64,000 nucleotides of DNA from Tellurirhabdus rosea (GTDB lineage Bacteria > Bacteroidota > Bacteroidia > Cytophagales > Spirosomataceae). Location of the stretch: assembly GCF_026278345.1 (NCBI RefSeq), contig NZ_CP111085.1:2931501-2995500 (forward strand), written 5' to 3'. Made by a program: the position numbers and the translations under genes. Below are positions 16,010 to 24,918 of this stretch, piece after piece. How positions within the stretch are numbered: position 1 is the first letter of the stretch; every line of letters starts with the position of its first letter. The notes under the pieces were generated by a model that did not search any database, had not been told where the DNA came from, and worked only from the letters and a program-made list of their open reading frames with translations.

Positions 16010-18193
16010 ATGACGCTGATTATGAAACGCTTTGCCGCTTTGCTTCTCCCCCTGATGGGCTTCGGAATCCTGAGCTACACTGGATTGCCAATGGAGGCAC
16101 CGGTATCGGGTGTACCAGCTTCGGGCATACCGGCTTCGGGCGTACCGGCCGGGGGCGCGCCGACCGCCGACTGGCCGGAGTACAACGGGGACGGCAGCCG
16201 GAATCATTATTCGGAGCTGAACGGGATTACGGCCGAAAACGTCGGGCAGCTCCAGCCGGCCTGGGTGTATGCCTCGGGCGGGGCCGATACGGTGGCCAAC
16301 CGGACGCAGATGCAGTGCAACCCGCTCGTCGTCGATGGCGTGCTGTACGGGGTGTCGGCCGGGACACAGGCATTTGCGCTGGATGCCGCCACCGGAAGAG
16401 AGCTTTGGAAAACAAACTTTTCGGAAAACGCCAGCGGCACCACCAGCCGGGGCGTCGCGTACTGGGCCGAAGAAGGCCAGAAACGCCTGTTTTTTGGAAT
16501 TGGCCCCTGGCTTTACTCGCTCGACGCCCGTACCGGACAGCCTGATCCCCTTTTTGGCGAAAAGGGCCGGATTCATCTCAAACAGGGTCTCGAACGGCCC
16601 GGCGCGGACGATTACGTGGTCGCCAATACGCCGGGGGTGGTCTTCAAAAATCTGCTCATCGTGGGCGCGCGCGTGTCGGAAAGCGAAACGGCCCTGCTGG
16701 GCGACATCCGGGCCTACGACGTGCGAACGGGCCGACCGGTCTGGACGTTCCATACCATTCCGCGCCCCGGCGAGGCCGGGTATAATACGTGGCCTGCAGA
16801 GGCGTACAAAAACATCGGTGGGGCCAACGCCTGGGCGGGCATGGCCATCGACCGGCAGCGGGGCATTCTGTACGCGCCCACTGGCTCGGCAGCCTACGAT
16901 TTTTACGGCGGCAACCGGAAAGGTGCCAATCTTTTTGCCAACTGCCTGCTGGCGCTGGATGCCACCACCGGAAAACGGCTCTGGCATTTTCAGACCGTTC
17001 ACCACGACATCTGGGACCGTGATTTGCCCGCCCCGCCCAATCTGGTCACGGTGACGCACCGGGGTCGGCGCATCGACGCCGTGGCGCAGATTACCAAGCA
17101 GGGTTTTGTTTTCGTGTTCGACCGGGTGACGGGCAGGCCCTTGTTCCCGATTCAGGAAAAAGCGTTCCGGACCGACGGCGTGCCCGGCGAAGTGCCCTAC
17201 CCGACGCAGCCTGTTCCGACGCTGCCGGTGCCGTTTACCCGCCAGCGTTTTACGGAAAACGACTTCAACACTTTCGTTGCCGACCGCGATTCGCTGAAAC
17301 GGGTGCTGCGAAAGGCCCGCACGGGGAGTCATTACATCCCGGTAGGAGCCGACATGACCATTTTCTTCCCCGGCACCGACGGCGGTGGGCAGTGGGGCGG
17401 GGCGGCGGCCGACCCGCAGGGCGTCCTGTACGTGCCCGCCAAAGAGCTCCCCGTCTACTCGTCCCTGACCCAGCAAAAAAACAGCGAAGCCGGACAGCGG
17501 CTGACGGGCGCCCAACTGTATACCCGGAATTGCAGCGCCTGCCACGGTGCCGACCGGCGGGGCAACCACGACGGCACGTATCCTTCCCTCGTCAATTTGG
17601 ACAAACGCCTGACGGTAAGCCAGACCAGCGATATTTTACGAAAAGGACAGGGAATGATGCCGGCCTTTGCCCAGCTTCCGGAAGCCGAGCGCAAGGCAAT
17701 TCTGGATTTTCTGTTTCAGAAAGGAAGTGCCGCCGAAGCCGTGGTGCAGAAGGGGAAACGGACGCTTCCGTACAACCATACCGGCTACAATCGCTGGTAC
17801 GACCGCAACGGCTACCCCGTCAGTGCGCCGCCCTGGGGAACGCTCACGGCCATTGACCTGAACACGGGACAACGCCGCTGGCAGGTGCCGCTGGGCGAAT
17901 ACCCGGAACTGACCGCCAAAGGCGTTCCGCCGACGGGGACGGACAATTACGGCGGCCCGCTCGTGACGGCCAGCGGCCTGCTGTTTATCGCCGCGAGCCG
18001 CGACGAAGTCTTCCGTGCTTTCGATACCCGAACGGGCAAAATCCTGTGGACCGCAAAGCTCCCCGCGGCGGGCTACGCCTCTCCAAGCACCTACTCCGTC
18101 AACGGAAAGCAATACATCGTCATCGCCTGCGGCGGAGGCAAACTCAAAACCCGGTCGGGGGATAAATACGTAGCCTTTACAATTAAGAATTAA
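16010..18193 (+). CDS. PQQ-type quinoprotein dehydrogenase with internal cytochrome c domain
   Basis: 727 residues, exported (signal peptide MKRFAALLLPLMGFGIL after an initial MTLI). The propeller begins at DWPEYNGDGSRNHYSEL and carries repeated strands of the quinoprotein type (AFALDAATGRELWKTNF, TAIDLNTGQRRWQVPLG, RAFDTRTGKILWTAKLP). Between propeller blades, about residues 498-575, sits a c-type cytochrome with the haem site CSACHG and a Met-ligand region GMMPAF. This matches glucose/alcohol dehydrogenase-like quinoproteins that pass electrons through the fused haem; the substrate is not evident. An AGGAAG ribosome-binding-like motif supports the 16010 start, and ATG 16022 is the alternative. 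No PQQ synthesis genes are nearby. Confidence 0.8.
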   Translation: MTLIMKRFAALLLPLMGFGILSYTGLPMEAPVSGVPASGIPASGVPAGGAPTADWPEYNGDGSRNHYSELNGITAENVGQLQPAWVYASGGADTVANRTQMQCNPLVVDGVLYGVSAGTQAFALDAATGRELWKTNFSENASGTTSRGVAYWAEEGQKRLFFGIGPWLYSLDARTGQPDPLFGEKGRIHLKQGLERPGADDYVVANTPGVVFKNLLIVGARVSESETALLGDIRAYDVRTGRPVWTFHTIPRPGEAGYNTWPAEAYKNIGGANAWAGMAIDRQRGILYAPTGSAAYDFYGGNRKGANLFANCLLALDATTGKRLWHFQTVHHDIWDRDLPAPPNLVTVTHRGRRIDAVAQITKQGFVFVFDRVTGRPLFPIQEKAFRTDGVPGEVPYPTQPVPTLPVPFTRQRFTENDFNTFVADRDSLKRVLRKARTGSHYIPVGADMTIFFPGTDGGGQWGGAAADPQGVLYVPAKELPVYSSLTQQKNSEAGQRLTGAQLYTRNCSACHGADRRGNHDGTYPSLVNLDKRLTVSQTSDILRKGQGMMPAFAQLPEAERKAILDFLFQKGSAAEAVVQKGKRTLPYNHTGYNRWYDRNGYPVSAPPWGTLTAIDLNTGQRRWQVPLGEYPELTAKGVPPTGTDNYGGPLVTASGLLFIAASRDEVFRAFDTRTGKILWTAKLPAAGYASPSTYSVNGKQYIVIACGGGKLKTRSGDKYVAFTIKN
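16100..16159 (+). repeat. Four 15-bp tandem repeats in the quinoprotein gene
   Basis: Four consecutive 15-base units (16100-16114, 16115-16129, 16130-16144, 16145-16159) of the form CCGGCTTCGGGCGTA encode a five-residue period, PVSGVPASGIPASGVPAGGA. They form a flexible linker between signal peptide and propeller and are likely to vary in copy number. Confidence 0.75.
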
Positions 18194-18281
18194 GAGTTAA
18201 AAATTAAAAGTATGCTTCGCTTAATCAGGTCGCTTGTGTTAGCGGAGCCTGCTTTTAACTCTTAATTCTTAACTCTTAACT
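18181..18281. repeat. Inverted repeat, TTAAAA word family, between convergent genes
   Basis: The left arm starts at AATTAAGAATTAAGAG and ends in GCTTCGCT; the right arm starts at AGCGGAGCC and repeats the complementary words. The centre GCTTCGCTTAATCAGGT (18214-18230) recurs exactly at 63975-63991. Stop codons of both the quinoprotein gene (ends 18193) and sbcC (ends 18269) fall inside the arms, so one element can end transcripts from both sides. Confidence 0.85.
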
Positions 18282-21200
18282 GAAATCCGGCTGTTGCCGT
18301 CGTTGCCTTTTTCCACCTGCACCTGTACGCTGATGCGTTCCTTGATTTCGTGGCGGTGCGAGATGATGCCGATGGTTTTCTGACTATCCTGCTGCAGTTT
18401 TTCGAGCATGACGATGGCCGTATCGAGCGTTTCGGGGTCGAGTGTTCCAAAACCTTCGTCGATGAACAGACTGTCGATCTGCACGTTCTGCGAGGCGAGG
18501 TCCGACAGCCCGAGGGCGAGCGCCAGACTGAGCGTGAAGGTCTCTCCGCCCGACAGGCTGGAAACGGACCGTTCGGTGCCGCCCTGGTAGAGGTCCATGA
18601 CGTACAATTCCTCCTGCCCGTCGTGCGGTTTGAGCAGGGCGTAGCGGTCGGTCAGGTCGCGGAGGCGCTGGTTGGCCAGGCCGATGAGTTGGGAAAGCGT
18701 CAGGCTCTGGGCAAATTTGCTGTATTCGTCGCCTTTGGCACTGCCGATGAGGCGGTTGAGTTCCTGCCACGGACGGGCCTGTCCTTCGAGCTTCGTCAGG
18801 TCTTCGGAATATTTTTTCTGCTTCCGCCGTTTTTCCCGGTCCACCTCCAGCATGTGCTTGAAGTACCCGACCTGTTCCCGGCTTTTGGACTCTTCCTTTT
18901 TCAGCAGCGCCAGTTGCTCCAGCACTTCGTCCGGGCTCCGTTCCGACTGCCGGGCCTGGAGTGCTTCGGTGCGTTTCTGCAGTTCGTCCCGGCGTTTGGC
19001 CGCCAGTTCGGCCGCTTCTTTTTCGAGTTCTGCTTTTTTCTCCCGCAGGTGCTGAACCGCGACGGAGTCCAGCAGGGCGGCGCGGGCCGCGGCAGGGTCC
19101 GCAAAGCCGCGTTCCAGCAGCAGCGACCGCAGGCTGCCCGTCAACTGGCGGCATTCGTCCTCAAAGCCCGTGAAAGCCGTTTGGGCATTTTTGAGCACTT
19201 CGTCCTGTCCGGAAAGGTTTTTCTGAATGTTGCCGAACCGGTCGGCCATCCGTTCGCAGACGGTTTTGATGGCATCTCCGGCAAAAAGGGCGTTCTTCTC
19301 GGCCGTCAACTGCTGGAGTTCCTGCTGGTGGTTCTGCAACTGCTCAAAACCCGTTTTCAGATTCCGGAGCAGGGTGTCCTGTTCCCACAGGGCCTGCACG
19401 TTGGAGAACACGCCGCGCTGGTGCTGAACCGACTTGATCTGGCTCTGCACTTCCGTGGGCGAAAGCGCCGGGTCGAGCGCCAGAGTTTCCAGCTGCCGGT
19501 TGATCTCTGACCGCTTCTGCGAATACAGCGTCCGCAGTTCGTCCCGCTGTTGGACCAGCGCTTTGTACTCGCCGTCTGCCGTGCTGAGGGCTTTGTTGAG
19601 CGCGTCGTACTGGCTTTTCTTCTTGCTCCAGTCGCTGGCGACCAGTTGCAGCTGAAGCTCCAGTTTGCCGGTTTCGTTGATGTAATGCTGGGCGTACGGA
19701 TGGTCGAGGGAGCCGCAGAGCGGGCAGGGCTCGCCGTCCTGCAGAGCCTTGCGGAGTTCTTCGAGGTTCGCTTCCTGAGCCAGCCGGATTTTACGCTGTT
19801 CCAGTTCTTTTTTGCGCTGTTCCAGTGCTGCCACTTCCAGCGCCAGCGCATCCAGATTTGGACTTTCCCGTTCCAGCAGTTCTTTCTGGTTCTGAATCCG
19901 GGCATTCAGGGTTTGTCCGTCGCCCAGCCGGTCCTGCTGTTCTTTGAGCGCGTGGTAGAGGTTGCCCAGCGTGGTTTCCTGCTCGACCAGCCGGGCCATT
20001 TCCTGCCGGATGTTGCCGCTGTTGAGCAGGGGATATTCCTGTTCAAACTGCACCAGTTCGACGCCGATACGCTGGTATTGTTCGGACACCTGCGCGGCGG
20101 CTTCCTCCAGATCGGCCGGATCGAGGGCGCGTATCCACGGGTCCTTCGCCGTTTCAAGGGCTTCCCGGATGGCCAGAAGCGGTTTCCGGGCAGCATCGTG
20201 GCTGTCCTGAATCCTCTGCGTCAGCCGCTGAACGCGTTCACGGAAGTCGTTTAGCTCCTGCATGAACGTCTCCTGCGAAAGGGCTTCGTTGCGGGTCAGC
20301 GTCCGGGCCTCGTCCAGCAGCCGGGTCATCTCTTTCTCCAGTTCGGTCCGGAGCTGCCGGGCGTCGGTCGCCCGCCGGGATTCGCGGTCGCGGTTCGTTT
20401 CCGCGTGGAGCAGGTCCGAAAGCGGGGTTGCCAGGTCGGCCACCGTTTCGTGTTGTCCGAGCCGCCGCGCGTCTTCCGCAAACGTAACCTGGCTCGTTTC
20501 AAGAAGGGCCTGCCGGTCGTCGAGCCGTTTAAGCGTTTGTTCGGCTTCTTCGATTCGGGTCAGCAGTTTTTCTTCTTCGGTAAAAAAGAGAATCTGTTTG
20601 GTCAGGTCTTTAATGCGGGCGTCGAGCTTTTTCTGTTCGGTCTTCAACTGGTCTACCTCTTCGTCGGGCAACACCTGAATGGCGGCCAGATCCTTCCGTT
20701 TGTCCTGAAGCACAAGGGTATAATCCCGGTTGATCTCATGCGCTTTCTGACTCAGCAGCCGGTAGATTTCCGTCCCGGTGATTTTTTCGAGCATTTTGCT
20801 GCGGTCGCCGGCGCGGGCTTTCAGAAACTGGTCGAAAGCGCCCTGCGCCAGCACGATGGAACGGACAAACTGCTCGTAGGTCAGTCCGATCAGCTCTTCG
20901 TTTTTGGCCGGAAAATCCCGGAGGTTTTTGATGGGAAACAACTCGCCTTCCTCACTGCCTTCCTTCAGGCGGGCGACTTCCATTTCGTAGTTGTTCCAGT
21001 TGCCGTTGCGGTTTCTGGTAATCGACCAGCGCGAACGGTAGGCGTTGCCACCGACTTCGTATTCCACCTCGGCATACGCCGTGGCTTTGGGTTCCTTCGC
21101 CGCCTGCTGGTTGACCAGCAACCCTTCGTTTTCAATATTAGCCAGCGAAATAGCGCCCGAAACCCGCGGAATCCGGTTGAACAGGGCCAGCGTAATCACG

Positions 21201-21346
21201 TCCAGCAGCGTCGATTTGCCCGCTCCGGTCGGGCCGGCGATGACAAACAGCCCGGTGCTGCCCAGCGGACCTTCCAGAAATTGAATCGGGGGGTGTTCTC
21301 CGTAAAAAGAATTGATGTTACGAAAGCGAATTTGCCGGATTTTCAT
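18269..21346 (-). CDS. sbcC: Exonuclease SbcCD, ATPase subunit SbcC
   Basis: SMC/Rad50-like ATPase of the SbcCD nuclease, which opens DNA hairpins and cruciforms and trims ends. Walker A GPTGAGKSTLLDVI is near residue 39; long coiled coils flank the zinc-hook motif CPLCG near residue 500; the C-terminal lobe holds the signature SLSGGETFTLSLALALGLSD and Walker B SLFIDEGFGTLDPE. The start at 21346 (MKIRQIRF) is preferred over a Met eight codons earlier, and overlaps the sbcD end by 29 bases, so the pair is translationally coupled. Its job is relevant here because the window is rich in long DNA palindromes. Confidence 0.93.
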   Translation of the reverse strand: MKIRQIRFRNINSFYGEHPPIQFLEGPLGSTGLFVIAGPTGAGKSTLLDVITLALFNRIPRVSGAISLANIENEGLLVNQQAAKEPKATAYAEVEYEVGGNAYRSRWSITRNRNGNWNNYEMEVARLKEGSEEGELFPIKNLRDFPAKNEELIGLTYEQFVRSIVLAQGAFDQFLKARAGDRSKMLEKITGTEIYRLLSQKAHEINRDYTLVLQDKRKDLAAIQVLPDEEVDQLKTEQKKLDARIKDLTKQILFFTEEEKLLTRIEEAEQTLKRLDDRQALLETSQVTFAEDARRLGQHETVADLATPLSDLLHAETNRDRESRRATDARQLRTELEKEMTRLLDEARTLTRNEALSQETFMQELNDFRERVQRLTQRIQDSHDAARKPLLAIREALETAKDPWIRALDPADLEEAAAQVSEQYQRIGVELVQFEQEYPLLNSGNIRQEMARLVEQETTLGNLYHALKEQQDRLGDGQTLNARIQNQKELLERESPNLDALALEVAALEQRKKELEQRKIRLAQEANLEELRKALQDGEPCPLCGSLDHPYAQHYINETGKLELQLQLVASDWSKKKSQYDALNKALSTADGEYKALVQQRDELRTLYSQKRSEINRQLETLALDPALSPTEVQSQIKSVQHQRGVFSNVQALWEQDTLLRNLKTGFEQLQNHQQELQQLTAEKNALFAGDAIKTVCERMADRFGNIQKNLSGQDEVLKNAQTAFTGFEDECRQLTGSLRSLLLERGFADPAAARAALLDSVAVQHLREKKAELEKEAAELAAKRRDELQKRTEALQARQSERSPDEVLEQLALLKKEESKSREQVGYFKHMLEVDREKRRKQKKYSEDLTKLEGQARPWQELNRLIGSAKGDEYSKFAQSLTLSQLIGLANQRLRDLTDRYALLKPHDGQEELYVMDLYQGGTERSVSSLSGGETFTLSLALALGLSDLASQNVQIDSLFIDEGFGTLDPETLDTAIVMLEKLQQDSQKTIGIISHRHEIKERISVQVQVEKGNDGNSRISVKS

Positions 21347-22583
21347 GCAGCAGTACGGGCGAAGGCCCATTTTCAGTTACGATACGGTGTAAATCGCGGT
21401 AGGTTTCGAGCAGAATCTGACGCTGCCCGTCCTCCACGCCGGAAGCTTCGAGGCGTTTGGCAAACACGTCGGTGTACGACAGGTCTTTCAGGTAAGTATC
21501 GGCCACGTACAGCTCCGCCAGCCCTTTGAGCTTGTTGCGGAACATCAGACGGGTTTTGGCCAGCAGGAAAGGCGCCCCGGCATAATCGCGCTGCAACTGG
21601 TCGAAATGCTGCCGGATTGCTAGGTTTTCGGACTCTTCCTCAACCAGCACTTCGACCAGCGTAGGCAAAGCGTCCTCGTCCACTTCAATTTTTTCCAGCA
21701 CTTCCCGCACAAAATCGAGCGTACCGACCACGTGCCGCAGCGACCGGAATCGCGGGACAGGGACGGGTTCGACGCGGGTGATTTTGCCGTTGTCTACGGT
21801 CAGTTCCAGCACCTGATGCCGGTTGTCCCGTTCGGAAAAACTCAGCGGCAGGGGCGAGCCGCTGTATCGCACCAGTTCCGAAGTCCCGATCTGCTGCGGA
21901 ACGTGGATGTGCCCGAGGGCCACGTAATCGAACCCTTCCGGAAAATGCTCGGTGGAAAACGCCGCCTGCCCGCCGACCGCGTGGATTTCGCGTTCACTTT
22001 CGGGGGAGATGGTCGCGCCGTTGACGTACAGATGGCCCATCGCCAGCACCGGCACGTTTGGGTAGGCCGTCTGGCAGTGGTCGGCGATGCGCTGGTAGTG
22101 ATTCCGGATGCCCATGCGTACCTGCTCCACGCGGTCTTCGTAGGTCTGGCCCGAGATGGACTGCCGCAGGTCGGCATCCCGAAGGTAGGGCACGGCCGCC
22201 ACGAGCAGATCGGAGGAGCCCGCCGAAAGCCGGAGGACTTCATCGACGCAATCGCCGGTGGTGCAGCCGACGACGTGAATGTTCAGGTGGCGCAGCAGTT
22301 CGCGCGGCGCGTTGAGCTTGCTGGCCGAATCGTGGTTGCCGCCGGTGATGATGATCTGGCGCTGCAGGGGCAGCATCCGCGTCAGAAACTGGTAGTAAAG
22401 CGACATCGACCCGTCGTTGGGGTTGGTCGTGTCGAATATGTCGCCCGCGATGAGCAGCACGTCGATGTCCCGCGCTTCGATGGTTTCGGCCAGCCAGTCC
22501 AGAAACCGGACGTGGTCGTCGGCCAGGTCGTGTTTATAAAGTCGTTTTCCTAAATGCCAGTCTGCGGTGTGTAGTATTTTCAT
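21318..22583 (-). CDS. sbcD: Exonuclease SbcCD, nuclease subunit SbcD
   Basis: 421 residues, Mre11-type metallophosphoesterase. Motifs: HTADWHLGKRLY (residues 5-16), IAGDIFDTTNP, TGGNHDSASKL, and VALGHIHVPQ, together giving the two-metal site. The C-terminal capping region is present. It forms a DNA end and hairpin nuclease with SbcC, encoded immediately after it with overlapping ends. No neighbouring gene upstream is coupled to it. Confidence 0.95.
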   Translation of the reverse strand: MKILHTADWHLGKRLYKHDLADDHVRFLDWLAETIEARDIDVLLIAGDIFDTTNPNDGSMSLYYQFLTRMLPLQRQIIITGGNHDSASKLNAPRELLRHLNIHVVGCTTGDCVDEVLRLSAGSSDLLVAAVPYLRDADLRQSISGQTYEDRVEQVRMGIRNHYQRIADHCQTAYPNVPVLAMGHLYVNGATISPESEREIHAVGGQAAFSTEHFPEGFDYVALGHIHVPQQIGTSELVRYSGSPLPLSFSERDNRHQVLELTVDNGKITRVEPVPVPRFRSLRHVVGTLDFVREVLEKIEVDEDALPTLVEVLVEEESENLAIRQHFDQLQRDYAGAPFLLAKTRLMFRNKLKGLAELYVADTYLKDLSYTDVFAKRLEASGVEDGQRQILLETYRDLHRIVTENGPSPVLLHENPANSLS

Positions 22584-22641
22584 GCCCGTTCCAGTGCCTC
22601 CTGACGAAGATAGCCAAAATTTTGGAGGTGCTGGCGGGGGA

Positions 22642-22679
22642 AATGAATTATGAACAATGAAAAATAGCTCAGCGAAGCG
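22642..22679. repeat. Half element: AATGAA words plus AGCGAAGC core
   Basis: AATGAATTATGAACAATGAA followed by AGCTCAGCGAAGCG looks like one arm and part of the centre of an AATGAA-family repeat, with no opposite arm. The stop codon of the glycosyltransferase gene is formed within the core, as if the element had replaced the original gene end. Confidence 0.5.
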
Positions 22680-23868
22680 ATATTTTTTGCCGGAGCAGGG
22701 CCAGTCTCGGATACGAAACGGCTGGTTCTGAGGTCTTTTTTGAAAAGTCGGCCACGGAATCCGGCTGGTGCAGGACGGAGTCGAGCGCTTTCAGGAAAAG
22801 GGTCGGAAACTGGCTTTGCCAGTGCCGGAAGGCTTCGTTGGCTCGTTGGTCGTGGGTGGGCAGATAGTCGAGCAGCTTTTTGAGATTGAACCGGTCGAAG
22901 TCCGCCACACCCGCCCCGGCCCGTACGGCATCGAGGGCATTGCAGCGCTGTTCGTAGTGGTTCGGCATGGGCGTCAGCAGCACCGGCTTGCCCAGATACA
23001 TGGCTTCGCAGACCGCTTCAAAACCGGCAGTGGTGACGACCGCTCGGCACTGTTCCATCTGGTCCAGAAACGCCGTACCGTCGATGCGGTGATGCGAAAG
23101 CGTGGCATCGACGGGCTCCACGGCCTTTTTTACTCCCCCTTTAAACAGGTGAATCGGCACCTCCGGGTGCTTGCGGTGCTCTTCGAGAAGCTGTTGGCCG
23201 AGGGCATCCTGCGATACATAGGCAAGGAGGAATGCCGTATCTGACAGATATGGCATTCCTCCTTGCCTACGTGTCAGTAACTCCTGCCGCAGCAGGGGCG
23301 GTACAACGGTCAGGCCCGGTCTGTCCGGCAGGGGCGTAAAGGAGAGCGCCAGCCGCTGCTTCGCGCCCAGCGCCGTCAGCCGGGAGTTGAGAGCCACCAG
23401 CCAGCGGTCGAACCGCCAGCCTTGCGGATGTGGAAACCGGGGATGCCCCAGCAGATACTGGTGCGCCACGCAGACCAGCGGAACGGCGGGTCGGTACCAC
23501 GCGAACGTCAGGCCGCCCAGAATATCGTAAAAATTGATGACGGCGTCCGGCCGGTGCGTCCGGATGGCCCGGCGAATCTGGCGGATGCTGCGGGCATAGC
23601 TGCCCAGATGCCGGATGGTCTGCCGGGTGGTGGCTTTCAGATCAAGGGCGTGCGTGCGGGGATGATAAACCAGACCGGGGCTTGAAAAGGTCTCGACCGG
23701 CGCGTCAATCGCTTCCGTGAAAAAGTCCGGGGCCGCGGAACCGCCCGACCTACCGACCAGCACCGCCGCGACCTCGTGCCCGGCCGCCCGCAGCAGCTGC
23801 GCCAGCGAAAGGGCCTGAGTCAGGTGGCCGCGGCCTTCGCCCTGGATGATGAAAAGAAACCGTTTCAT
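22669..23868 (-). CDS. Glycosyltransferase, GT28/MurG-like two-domain type
   Basis: 399 residues. It begins MKRFLFIIQGEGRGHLTQAL, the glycine-rich N-terminus of proteins in the Glyco_trans_1_3 group, and has a second Rossmann-like half with TTAGFEAVCEAMYLGKPVLL (nucleotide-sugar site) near residue 280. Acceptor and donor are unknown. The stop codon of the upstream phosphoesterase overlaps the start (ATGA), so the two are co-translated. An unusual feature is a 46-base palindrome inside the coding sequence at 23219-23264 (about residues 202-217), kept in frame. The last residues are encoded by a repeat core. Confidence 0.8.
   Translation of the reverse strand: MKRFLFIIQGEGRGHLTQALSLAQLLRAAGHEVAAVLVGRSGGSAAPDFFTEAIDAPVETFSSPGLVYHPRTHALDLKATTRQTIRHLGSYARSIRQIRRAIRTHRPDAVINFYDILGGLTFAWYRPAVPLVCVAHQYLLGHPRFPHPQGWRFDRWLVALNSRLTALGAKQRLALSFTPLPDRPGLTVVPPLLRQELLTRRQGGMPYLSDTAFLLAYVSQDALGQQLLEEHRKHPEVPIHLFKGGVKKAVEPVDATLSHHRIDGTAFLDQMEQCRAVVTTAGFEAVCEAMYLGKPVLLTPMPNHYEQRCNALDAVRAGAGVADFDRFNLKKLLDYLPTHDQRANEAFRHWQSQFPTLFLKALDSVLHQPDSVADFSKKTSEPAVSYPRLALLRQKISLR
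23219..23264. repeat. In-frame palindrome inside the glycosyltransferase gene
   Basis: Arms beginning TAGGCAAGGAGGAATGCC pair with GGCATTCCTCCTTGCCTA; including the inner TATC/GATA, pairing covers about 20 bases per arm with one mismatch around a five-base loop (TGACA). The segment encodes about 15 residues (RRQGGMPYLSDTAFLLA region) without breaking the frame. The central TATC-N5-GATAT is shared with the perfect palindrome at 59875-59935. Confidence 0.85.
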
Positions 23869-24707
23869 GGCTTTTTCAGGCCCGTTATCGCCACTAGCCG
23901 TTCCGGGGCCGGGGCGTACAAAGGCCGTTCGTTCTCCGCCGCCGTGTCTGCGGACGTGTTTTGTTCGCCCGAATAATACACCAGGCTCCAGTTGCCTTCG
24001 TGATCTTCGACCAGGGCGCTGAGCGATTCCACCCAGTCACCGGAATTCATATACGTCAGGTTGCCGAACTGCCGGATGGCGGGCTGGTGAATGTGGCCGC
24101 AGATGACGCCGTCGCACTGGCGGGCTTTGGCCAGTTCGGTCAGCTTTTCCTCAAAATCGGAAATGTAGCTGACGGCCTTCTTTACCCGGGCTTTGATCTT
24201 CTGCGAAAGGGAATAATAAGGCAGGCCGCGCCAGGACCGGTAGCCGTTGTAGACTTTGTTGAGCCAGAGAAGAAAGGTGTAGCCGATGTCGCCCAGGTAC
24301 GCCAGCCATTTCATATGCGTCGTGACGGTATCGAACACATCCCCGTGGGTGATGTAGAACCGCCGGGTGCCGGAGGTCAGGATGTAATCTTTCCGAACCG
24401 AAAAGTACTTCCCGACCTTCAACGGCATGATGTTGTCCAGAAAGTCGTCGTGGTTGCCGCGCAGGTAGATCACTTTCGTATCGTGCTTGTCCATGGCCTT
24501 CAGGACGGCCCGGAAAAAGGCGGTGTGCTTCTTTTTCCATTTGCCGCTGCGGCGCAACTGCCAGCCGTCGATGATATCCCCGTTGAGGATTAATTTCTGA
24601 CAACTGTAGAATTTCAGAAAGTCTGTTACTTCTTTTGCCTTAGAACCTTCCGTTCCCAGGTGTACATCCGAAATAACGATCGTACGAAAATGAGTACCAT
24701 ATTTCAT
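23865..24707 (-). CDS. LpxH-like UDP-2,3-diacylglucosamine diphosphatase family phosphoesterase
   Basis: 280 residues, calcineurin-type fold with all metal motifs: ISDVHLGTEG (residues 13-22), LNGDIIDGWQ, LRGNHDDF, ITHGDVFD and GVICGHIHQP. In Gram-negative cells this family removes UMP in lipid A synthesis; Bacteroidota carry several related proteins, so LpxH activity is likely but not proven. The last 35 residues are not obviously conserved. The stop overlaps the start of the glycosyltransferase by four bases, which suggests linked roles in envelope glycolipid formation. Confidence 0.75.
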   Translation of the reverse strand: MKYGTHFRTIVISDVHLGTEGSKAKEVTDFLKFYSCQKLILNGDIIDGWQLRRSGKWKKKHTAFFRAVLKAMDKHDTKVIYLRGNHDDFLDNIMPLKVGKYFSVRKDYILTSGTRRFYITHGDVFDTVTTHMKWLAYLGDIGYTFLLWLNKVYNGYRSWRGLPYYSLSQKIKARVKKAVSYISDFEEKLTELAKARQCDGVICGHIHQPAIRQFGNLTYMNSGDWVESLSALVEDHEGNWSLVYYSGEQNTSADTAAENERPLYAPAPERLVAITGLKKP

Positions 24708-24814
24708 ATACCCGAAATTACTGTCTGATTATTAGGCAGTTTTTACGGAGGTATTATGGTATTGCAAACTTTTTGGGGCGGCAAATCGGTTTGGTAACAA
24801 TGAAATCATCTTGG

Positions 24815-24903
24815 ACCGGGATTACACGGATTTATGGATTTACTATGATGCGCTGCCTCAATCAGACAATCGCGGTAAATCCATAAATCGGCGTAATTCC
24901 GGT
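24815..24903. repeat. Inverted repeat, GGATTTA word family
   Basis: Arms 24815-24843 and 24875-24903 pair over 29 bases with three mismatches; words are GGATTACACGG, GGATTTATGG, GGATTTAC. It lies just before the acyltransferase gene start at 24919. The rest of the 24708-24814 gap holds no recognisable gene. Confidence 0.8.
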
Positions 24904-24918
24904 TCAGAAAACAGCAAC

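Noticed and set aside
16010-18193. BamB-type outer-membrane assembly protein
   Set aside because: The propeller repeats alone would allow it, but the CSACHG haem site and quinoprotein-type blade motifs indicate a dehydrogenase.
23219-23264. The intragenic palindrome as an internal transcription terminator
   Set aside because: No T-run follows on either strand and the gene continues in frame, so termination is unlikely.
24811-24918. N-terminal extension of the acyltransferase, and similar ones before the ABC (29317-29376), SGNH (28425-28484) and PAP2 (59883-59975) genes
   Set aside because: The extra codons are encoded by inverted repeats or palindromes; the shorter starts give normal family N-termini.
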